DNA of 64,000 nucleotides from Corynebacterium pollutisoli (GTDB taxonomy: Bacteria > Actinomycetota > Actinomycetes > Mycobacteriales > Mycobacteriaceae), in assembly GCF_900177745.1 (NCBI RefSeq), contig NZ_FXAR01000001.1, positions 603,647 to 667,646 on the forward strand, read 5' to 3'. Within the stretch, counting starts at the first letter, position 1, and every line of letters begins with the position of its first letter. Below the pieces are notes generated by a model that had not been told where the DNA came from, did not search any database, and saw only the letters and a list, made by a program, of their open reading frames with translations. The position numbers and the translations under genes are program-made. This document shows positions 58,491-64,000 of the stretch, in pieces.

Positions 58491-58784
58491 ATGGCGACTG
58501 ATTACGACGCACCGCGACGTCGCGTTGAGGACGAGCTGGAGACCGACTCCCTCGAGGGTCTCAAGGCCGCTGAGAGCCAGAGCCCCGGCATCGACGACGA
58601 CGGCGAGATCGTCGAGCCCTTCGACCTCCCGGCCGTCGACCTGTCCGGTGAGGAACTCAACGTCACCGTCGTGCCGAAGCAGGCCGACGAGTTCACCTGC
58701 GCCGAGTGCTTCCTCGTGCAGCGTCGTAACCGTGTCGCCTTCACCCAGGACGACGGTTCCGAGATCTGCCAGGACTGCGCCTAG
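58491..58784 (+). CDS. DUF4193 zinc-finger-like protein
   Basis: 97 residues from the ATG at 58491, preceded by GAAGGA. It has an acidic N-terminal half and a C-terminal treble-clef-like pair of CxxC motifs: Cys70/Cys73 (FTCAECF) and Cys93/Cys96 (ICQDC). The family is near-universal in actinobacteria and usually sits near dut and sigA. The function is unknown; a transcription-associated role has been suggested by its layout only. It is followed by a strong terminator. The upstream 114 bp contain TTAATAT near 58420 as a -10 candidate. Confidence 0.88.
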   Translation: MATDYDAPRRRVEDELETDSLEGLKAAESQSPGIDDDGEIVEPFDLPAVDLSGEELNVTVVPKQADEFTCAECFLVQRRNRVAFTQDDGSEICQDCA

Positions 58785-58796
58785 ACGGCACACGTC

Positions 58797-58826
58797 GGGC
58801 CCGGCGGGAGTGATCCTGCCGGGCCC
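58797..58826 (+). terminator. Terminator after the DUF4193 gene
   Basis: GGGCCCGGC (58797-58805) and GCCGGGCCC (58818-58826) form a 9-bp GC stem with a 12-nt loop, followed by TTCG. It also lies close to the end of the convergent DUF3093 gene. Confidence 0.7.
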
Positions 58827-58850
58827 TTCGCGTATCCGCGTCTCCGCCGG

Positions 58851-59375
58851 TCAGCGCTCCAGGTGCGCCAGGGAGGTGTCCGTCTGCTCCGGGAGGAACG
58901 CCTCGAGGAGCTTCTCCGGGTGGCGGGTGCTCACCAACCAGTAGGGGGTGGGGTCCTCCGGATCGTCGAGCACCAGCATGACCATCTCGTGGATCCAGCC
59001 GTGCGAGACGACGAACGCCGCCGGGTCGAGCTGGCGGCCCATGGCGTTGCGCTTCGCGGTGGCGGGCACCGCCAGGGAACGGGACACCACGTCGTGGGGG
59101 AGGTTCGCCGACTTCACCGACAGCCACCGCGTCCCGTCCGGATCCTGCTCCACCGTGATGACGGTCGACGACCAGCTGACCAGGATCCACACCGCCACGG
59201 CTGAGAGCACGATGAGCGGCACGATGAGCCAGGCGATGGTGCGGTTCTGGTACAGCTGCAGGGCCGTCAGGATCACGAGGAACGCCGCCAGGGCCCACCA
59301 GTAGACAGGCACCCACTGACGCTCGCGGTAGAGGGTGCGGGGGGCGGCGGAAGAAGCTGAACCGGTGTCACTCAC
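58851..59375 (-). CDS. DUF3093 membrane protein
   Basis: 174 residues from a GTG at 59375, with TAGAGT about 9 nt upstream (leaderless style). Two membrane segments lie at about 23-41 and 47-66, then a soluble domain containing the family segments LSVKSANLPHDVVSRSLAVPATAKRNAMGRQLDPAAFVVSHGWI and DPEDPTPYWLVSTRHPEKL. It is a conserved actinobacterial neighbour of dut, to which it is divergent here. Function unknown. Confidence 0.87.
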   Translation of the reverse strand: MSDTGSASSAAPRTLYRERQWVPVYWWALAAFLVILTALQLYQNRTIAWLIVPLIVLSAVAVWILVSWSSTVITVEQDPDGTRWLSVKSANLPHDVVSRSLAVPATAKRNAMGRQLDPAAFVVSHGWIHEMVMLVLDDPEDPTPYWLVSTRHPEKLLEAFLPEQTDTSLAHLER

Positions 59376-59419
59376 GATTCACCACTCTAACCCATCGATC
59401 CATGGCCTAGATTGGTCCC

Positions 59420-59875
59420 GTGACGTACATGAGTGAATTCAGCCCGGTCCGCATCAAGCGACTGGACAAGGACCTGCCCCTGCCCGCCCGCGCCCACCGC
59501 GGCGACGCCGGCGTCGACCTCTACAGCACCGAGGACGTGACCCTCGCCCCCGGCCAGCGGCAGCTCGTCGGCACCGGCATCGCCCTGGCCCTGCCGCTGG
59601 GCACCGTCGGCCTCATCCACCCGCGCTCCGGGCTGGCCGCCAAGCAGGGGCTGAGCATCGTCAATGCCCCCGGCACCGTCGACGCGGACTACCGCGGGGA
59701 GATCAAGGTGAGCCTCATCAACCTCGACCCGCAGACCCCCGTGGAGATCACCCGCGGCATGCGCATCGCCCAGCTCGTCGTCCAGCGGGTCGAGCTCGTC
59801 GACTTCGCGGAGGTCGAGGATCTCGACGTCACCGAGCGTGGCGAGGGGGGCCACGGATCCACCGGCACCCATTAG
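59420..59875 (+). CDS. dut: dUTP pyrophosphatase
   Basis: Hydrolyses dUTP to dUMP, preventing uracil incorporation into DNA and supplying thymidylate synthesis. 151 residues as a GTG-initiated leaderless mRNA (TAGATT 6 nt upstream); the ATG at 59429 is the alternative. The trimeric dUTPase motifs are in order: [11 protein letters not shown] (motif 1), [12 protein letters not shown] (2), [16 protein letters not shown] (3, catalytic Asp), [12 protein letters not shown] (4) and [12 protein letters not shown] (5). Confidence 0.96.
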   Translation: MTYMSEFSPVRIKRLDKDLPLPARAHRGDAGVDLYSTEDVTLAPGQRQLVGTGIALALPLGTVGLIHPRSGLAAKQGLSIVNAPGTVDADYRGEIKVSLINLDPQTPVEITRGMRIAQLVVQRVELVDFAEVEDLDVTERGEGGHGSTGTH

Positions 59876-59923
59876 CCGCTAGTACAGTGGGCGGCAACGT
59901 ACACCACGAGGAGACGATCAACC

Positions 59924-60679
59924 ATGGCTATGTGGCCGTTCGGTAAGAAGCAGGAAGCGGCGGAGTCCACCTACGAGGACCCCACCCCGGAGGTGCCGGA
60001 GGACGTCGAGCCGCAGGAGGCCACCGTCGCGGGGGACACCGGCCCCTTCGACGGCGACACCGTGGACATCGCCGAGTTCGACTTCTCCGACTTCTCCCTC
60101 GGCATCCTCGACCTCGGCTCCATGCGCATCCCCCTGCCGAAGAATTCCCAGGTGCAGGTGGAGATGGGGGAGCAGGGCCCGAAGATGGTCCACATCGTCA
60201 CCGAGTTCGGCCGCATCACCCCCGTCGCCTTCGCCGCCCCCAACTCCGCCGGCCAGTGGGCCGAGGCGGGCGAGCAGATCACCCAGGGCATGATGGGCGA
60301 CGGCCTGGAGACCGACGTCGACCAGGGCCCGTGGGGCCCGGAGATCATCGGCCAGGGCGAGCACGGCAAGATCCGCGTCATCGGCGTCGAGGGTCCGCGC
60401 TGGATGCTGCGCATGACCACCACCGCCCCGCACGACCGCGCCGAGGGCCTGCGCGACCTGGCCCGCGAGATCACCGCCCGCACCTTCGTCTACCGCGGCT
60501 CCGACCCGATCCTCGCCGGCAACTCCCTGCCCGTCGTCCTGCCGAAGCAGCTCGTCGAACAGGTGCAGCAGGCGATGCAGCAGCGCGCCGAGCAGGCCCA
60601 GCAGCAGGCCGCCCAGGCACTCAAGGCACAGTCCCAGCAGGTCGACGAGGTCCCCACCGAGGAGCCGACCGAGAAGTAG
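59924..60679 (+). CDS. DUF3710 family protein
   Basis: 251 residues, MAMWPFGKKQ start behind GAGGAG. Acidic N-terminal segment, then the family core LGSMRIPLPKNSQVQVEMGEQGPKMVHIV, and the final part RWMLRMTTTAPHDRAEGLRDL. The C-terminal 50 residues are Gln-rich and probably coiled (VQQAMQQRAEQAQQQAAQ). Actinobacterial conserved protein downstream of dut; function unknown. Confidence 0.88.
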   Translation: MAMWPFGKKQEAAESTYEDPTPEVPEDVEPQEATVAGDTGPFDGDTVDIAEFDFSDFSLGILDLGSMRIPLPKNSQVQVEMGEQGPKMVHIVTEFGRITPVAFAAPNSAGQWAEAGEQITQGMMGDGLETDVDQGPWGPEIIGQGEHGKIRVIGVEGPRWMLRMTTTAPHDRAEGLRDLAREITARTFVYRGSDPILAGNSLPVVLPKQLVEQVQQAMQQRAEQAQQQAAQALKAQSQQVDEVPTEEPTEK

Positions 60680-60730
60680 GGGCGTGTAGGCTGACCTCTT
60701 TCCCTTCGTCGCTGAACCCAGGAGCTGCTC

Positions 60731-61900
60731 GTGACCGACCTTGAGATCACCCGTATGGCGCACGGCGGTGAGGGCATCGCCGAGTTGGACGGGCGGGTCG
60801 TGTTCGTGCGCGGCGCCTACCCGGGCGACGTGGTGCGCGTGCGCCTCACCCAGGACAAGAAGCGTTTCGCCCGCGCCGAAGTCACCGAGGTGCTCACCCC
60901 GGGGCCGCTGCGCGTCGAGCAGGCCTGCCCGGCGGCCGCCGCCGGGGCCGGCTGCTGCGACTTCGGCGACCTCAACCCCGAGGCCGAGACCGGCCTCAAG
61001 GCCGACATCCTGCTGAGCCAGCTCACCCGCCTCGGTCGCGTCAGCGAGCCGCCCGCCCCGGAACTCCACCCCCTCCCGCCCGTGCGGGGCTGGCGGACCA
61101 GGGTGCGGCTGGGCGTCGACAAGCAGGGACGGGCGGGTTTCCGCGCGCACGGTTCCCACGAGATCATCTCGGTGCCGTGCACGCAGGTCGTCCCCGGGCT
61201 TGTCGACGACCTCCTCGACCGCACCTACACCCCGGGCGCGGAGATCGTCGCCGTCCGCGACTCCGCCGGTCAGCGGCACGTCGTGGAGACGCGCCGGGCC
61301 CCGCGGGGGCGTCGTGTCGAGAACGTGCAGCAGGTGCTCGAGGGATCCGGCACCGTCACCGAGCACGCCGACGGCCACACCTTCCACTTCCCGGCCACCG
61401 GCTTCTGGCAGGCGCACGTCGCCGCCCCCGACGCCTACACCACGCTCGTGCGTGAGTGGCTGGCGGACCTGCCCGCCGGCGAGGGCGTCGGCTGGGACCT
61501 CTACGGCGGCGTCGGCCTGTTCGTGCCCGCCCTGGCCTCCGCGCTGGGGGACGGGGCGGTCATCCACTCCGTCGACTACTCGACGTCCGCCCGCAACCAG
61601 GAGTTCGACGGTCACCGGGTGGAGTGGCACAACACGCTCGTCGAGAAGGCGATCGGCTCGCTGCCCGCGCCGCGGGTCGTCGTCCTCGACCCGCCCCGGA
61701 CGGGCGCGGGCGACGAGGTAGTGGCGGGCGTCGCGAAGCAGAACCCGGAGCGCGTCATCCACGTCGGATGCGATCCCGCGACCTTCTCCCGTGACGCCGC
61801 GGCCTGGGGCGAGGCTGGCTACCGGCTCACCCGCCTGGCGGTGCTCAACGCGTTCCCCGGAACGCATCATTTCGAAGTCATGGCGCAACTGTCCCGCTGA
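60731..61900 (+). CDS. TRAM-domain RNA (uracil-C5) methyltransferase, TrmA/RlmD family
   Basis: 389 residues from the GTG at 60731, with AGGAG upstream. The N-terminal TRAM domain is LEITRMAHGGEGIAELDGRVVFVRGAYPGDVVRVRL. A Cys-containing segment ACPAAAAGAGCCDF follows, possibly the cluster region. The methyltransferase core has WDLYGGVGLFVPALA (SAM site), VVLDPPRTGAG, and the nucleophile VGCDPATFSRD near residue 345. The target base (m5U in tRNA or rRNA) is not determinable. It carries one exact dispersed word (61112-61124) and one one-mismatch copy (61198-61210), 74 bp apart in opposite orientation. Confidence 0.9.
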   Translation: MTDLEITRMAHGGEGIAELDGRVVFVRGAYPGDVVRVRLTQDKKRFARAEVTEVLTPGPLRVEQACPAAAAGAGCCDFGDLNPEAETGLKADILLSQLTRLGRVSEPPAPELHPLPPVRGWRTRVRLGVDKQGRAGFRAHGSHEIISVPCTQVVPGLVDDLLDRTYTPGAEIVAVRDSAGQRHVVETRRAPRGRRVENVQQVLEGSGTVTEHADGHTFHFPATGFWQAHVAAPDAYTTLVREWLADLPAGEGVGWDLYGGVGLFVPALASALGDGAVIHSVDYSTSARNQEFDGHRVEWHNTLVEKAIGSLPAPRVVVLDPPRTGAGDEVVAGVAKQNPERVIHVGCDPATFSRDAAAWGEAGYRLTRLAVLNAFPGTHHFEVMAQLSR

Positions 61901-61964
61901 ATCGGGGACAGGTAAGATGATCGGAACCGGTCGAACAAGGTTGTAAGGAGTCGAGCAGACAACG

Positions 61965-63857
61965 ATGGGTATTCTCAGTGGACTGTCGTCACCCGTAGAC
62001 CTGAATAACCTCGGGCTGGAGCAGCTCGAGGAGCTCGCGGAGGAGATCCGGCAGCTGCTCGTGGAGAAGGTGTCCGCGACGGGCGGCCACCTCGGCCCGA
62101 ACCTCGGCGTCGTCGAACTGACCATCGCCCTGCACAAGATCTTCACCTCGCCGCACGATCCGATCATCTTCGACACCTCCCACCAGTCCTACGTGCACAA
62201 GATCCTCACCGGACGCGCGGGGGAGTTCGACACGCTGCGCCAGAAGGGCGGCATCTCCGGTTACACCGCCCGCGGCGAATCCGAGCACGACTGGACCGAG
62301 TCCTCCCACGCCTCCGCCGCCCTGTCCGTCGCCGACGGCATGGCCAAGGCCTTCGAACTGTCCGGCCTCGACCGCCAGGTCGTCGCCGTCGTCGGTGACG
62401 GGGCACTGACCGGCGGCATGTGCTGGGAGGCACTCAACAACATCGCCTCCGGCCACGACCGCAACGTCGTCATCGTCGTCAACGACAACGGCCGCTCCTA
62501 CTCGCCGACCATCGGCGGCTTCGCCGACAACCTCGCCCGCCTCCGCATGGAACGCTCCTACGACGAGATCATGGAGCACGGCAAGAAGACCCTGAAATCC
62601 ATGGGCTGGGTCGGGGAGCGCACCTTCGAGGCACTCGCCTCCTTCAAGGAGGGCGTGAAGTCCCAGATCATCCCCACCGAGATGTTCCCCGAACTGGGTA
62701 TGAAGTACGTCGGCCCCGTCAAGGGCCACGACCTCAAGTCCCTGCTGCACGCACTGACCTACGCCCGCGACTACGACGGGCCGATCATCGTCCACGCCAT
62801 CACCGAGAAGGGACACGGCTACGGGCCGGCCGTCAACGACGTCGCTGACCAGATGCACGCCACGGGTGTCATCGACCCCCTCACCGGTGAGGCACTGAGC
62901 CAGGCCAAGCCCGACTGGACGTCCGTGTTCACCTCCGCGGTACTCGATGCCGCCGAGCGTCGCGACGACATCGTCGCCATCACCGCCGCCATGGCCGGAC
63001 CCACCGGGCTGGCCGCCTTCGCCGAGGCCTACCCGGACCGCTTCTTCGACGTGGGCATCGCCGAACAGCACGCCGTCACCTCCGCCGCCGGCCTCGCGCT
63101 GGCCGGCAAACACCCCGTCGTGGCGATCTACTCGACGTTCCTCAACCGCGCCTTCGACCAGCTGCTCATGGACGTCGGCCTCCTCCGCCTGCCCGTCACC
63201 TTCGTCCTCGACCGCTCGGGCGTCACCGGCCCCGACGGCGCCTCCCACAACGGTGTGTGGGACATGGCGCTCACCAGCATCGTCCCCGGCATCCGGGTCG
63301 CCGCCCCCCGTGACGGCGCCCAGCTGCGGGAGCTTTTCGACGCCGCCCTCGACATCACCGACGGCCCCTCCGTCGTCCGCTACCCGAAGGGCGCCCTGCC
63401 CGAGGAGATCCCCGCGCTCATGCAGTTGGCTGACGGCGTGGACATGCTCCGCTACTCGGATGACGCGGCGGAGGGCCTCGACGTGCTGCTCGTCGCCGTC
63501 GGCTCCATGGCCGGGGTGGCGCTGACCGTGGCCGCCGCGCTGGAGGAGGAGGGCGTCAACGTCACCGTCGTCGACCCCCGCTGGATCGTCCCCGTCGCCG
63601 GGTCGCTCGTCGGCCTCGCCGACGACCACGACCTCGTGGTGGTCATCGAGGACGGCATCGTCCGCGGGGGTGTCGGCTCCCTCCTCGCCGAGGTGCTCTC
63701 CGCCGCCGAGGTCGACACGCCGCTGCGCCGCCTGGGCTTCCCCTCCGTGTTCCCGATGCACAGTTCGCGCTCCGAACTGCTCGCCGAGGTGGGCCTCGAC
63801 CACGACGGCGTCCTCGCCTCCGTGAGATCATGGCTCGAGGGGATTGTCAAGGACTAG
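61965..63857 (+). CDS. dxs: 1-deoxy-D-xylulose-5-phosphate synthase
   Basis: First enzyme of the non-mevalonate isoprenoid pathway: pyruvate plus glyceraldehyde-3-phosphate to DXP, thiamine-diphosphate dependent. 630 residues behind TAAGGAG. The thiamine-PP motif is [18 protein letters not shown] (about 143-160). The catalytic Glu region is [17 protein letters not shown], and YPKG lies in the C-terminal third. It supplies DMAPP for MiaA here and polyprenol carriers of the wall. No terminator is obvious after it. Confidence 0.97.
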   Translation: MGILSGLSSPVDLNNLGLEQLEELAEEIRQLLVEKVSATGGHLGPNLGVVELTIALHKIFTSPHDPIIFDTSHQSYVHKILTGRAGEFDTLRQKGGISGYTARGESEHDWTESSHASAALSVADGMAKAFELSGLDRQVVAVVGDGALTGGMCWEALNNIASGHDRNVVIVVNDNGRSYSPTIGGFADNLARLRMERSYDEIMEHGKKTLKSMGWVGERTFEALASFKEGVKSQIIPTEMFPELGMKYVGPVKGHDLKSLLHALTYARDYDGPIIVHAITEKGHGYGPAVNDVADQMHATGVIDPLTGEALSQAKPDWTSVFTSAVLDAAERRDDIVAITAAMAGPTGLAAFAEAYPDRFFDVGIAEQHAVTSAAGLALAGKHPVVAIYSTFLNRAFDQLLMDVGLLRLPVTFVLDRSGVTGPDGASHNGVWDMALTSIVPGIRVAAPRDGAQLRELFDAALDITDGPSVVRYPKGALPEEIPALMQLADGVDMLRYSDDAAEGLDVLLVAVGSMAGVALTVAAALEEEGVNVTVVDPRWIVPVAGSLVGLADDHDLVVVIEDGIVRGGVGSLLAEVLSAAEVDTPLRRLGFPSVFPMHSSRSELLAEVGLDHDGVLASVRSWLEGIVKD

Positions 63858-63878
63858 GTCGCCGAGAGGCACCGTTTC

Positions 63879-63929
63879 TGTGGATGGTTGGTGGTTATCC
63901 ACAGGCCGGGTTGGTTGCTTGTCGACGCC
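63879..63929. promoter_or_regulatory. Composite element: inverted DnaA-box-like pair plus dispersed word (copy 2)
   Basis: TGTGGATGG (63879-63887) and TTATCCACA (63895-63903) face each other with 7 bp between. The exact word GCTTGTCGACGCC (63917-63929) follows after 13 bp. The order and spacing match copy 1 at 44556-44607, while the intervening bases differ. Confidence 0.6.
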
Positions 63930-63957
63930 GCGTTGTTTCCGGTTTAGTGTCCGGGGC

Positions 63958-64000
63958 ATGAACACCGTTGCTGCGTTGCAGGCCCTGCGGGCCATGACCG
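63958..64000 (+). CDS. 5' end of a probable DUF222/HNH endonuclease gene (partial)
   Basis: Only 14 codons are visible (MNTVAALQALRAMT). TAGTGT (63945-63950) lies 7 nt before the ATG, so it is leaderless. The opening MNTVAALQALRAM and the upstream TTATCCACA are typical of multi-copy corynebacterial DUF222-HNH (13E12-like) genes, but the assignment rests on too few residues to be firm. Confidence 0.4.
   Translation, partial: MNTVAALQALRAMT

Overview
The window is a stretch of chromosome from a high-GC Corynebacterium. Evidence: a GluABCD-type glutamate ABC transporter beside recA-recX, DtxR with the full set of metal ligands next to sigB and galE, sigA beside a polyphosphate glucokinase, a divS-like gene divergent from lexA, many actinobacterial DUF proteins (DUF3046, 3039, 3093, 3099, 3710, 4192, 4193), GTG starts, and many genes whose -10 hexamer lies about 7 nt before the start codon (leaderless mRNAs). 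Gene order broadly follows what I recall of the recA-to-dxs part of C. glutamicum. I see no rRNA, tRNA, CRISPR array, prophage or complete insertion sequence.

Layout. 1-3.2 kb: end of a DUF3046 gene, SOS-controlled recA-recX, and a lipoprotein that looks like a trypsin-fold protease without its catalytic residues. 3.2-6.6 kb: gluABCD. 6.7-17.9 kb: RNA modification and housekeeping (miaB, miaA, dapF, hflX) with a GNAT acetyltransferase, a DUF349 protein, and a nuclease-like gene framed by copies of a palindromic intergenic repeat. 18-20.5 kb: uracil/xanthine permease and small proteins. 20.5-26.6 kb: PTS core (ptsH, fructose EII, fruK, ptsI, DeoR-type regulator). 26.8-28.8 kb: lexA, divS-like gene, nrdR (SOS and dNTP control). 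28.8-35.9 kb: hrpA, a membrane protein, oxyR and ahpCD (peroxide defence). 36-38.4 kb: two PepSY lipoproteins, an AT-rich patch, a frameshifted nuclease-like gene and a DUF5655 gene. 38.5-43.3 kb: sucCD and a DUF3516 helicase. 43.4-51 kb: PAC2 protein, DUF4192, galE-dtxR, sigB, dtd, a methyltransferase. 51-64 kb: a second helicase, DUF4190 and DUF418 membrane proteins, a porin-sized small protein, sigA, ppgK/suhB, dut, DUF3710, an RNA methyltransferase, dxs and the start of a probable DUF222/HNH gene.

The most unusual signal is not a gene. A 13-bp word, GCTTRTCGACGCC, occurs exactly at least 11 times, with further one-mismatch copies, on both strands. It is found in coding sequence, inside terminators 6-7 nt after stop codons, and in two composite elements where it follows an inverted pair of DnaA-box-like sequences. 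I do not recognise it. It resembles uptake-sequence-like or chromosome-organising words. A second family, three copies of a 91-97 bp imperfect palindrome, frames a PD-(D/E)XK nuclease-like gene.
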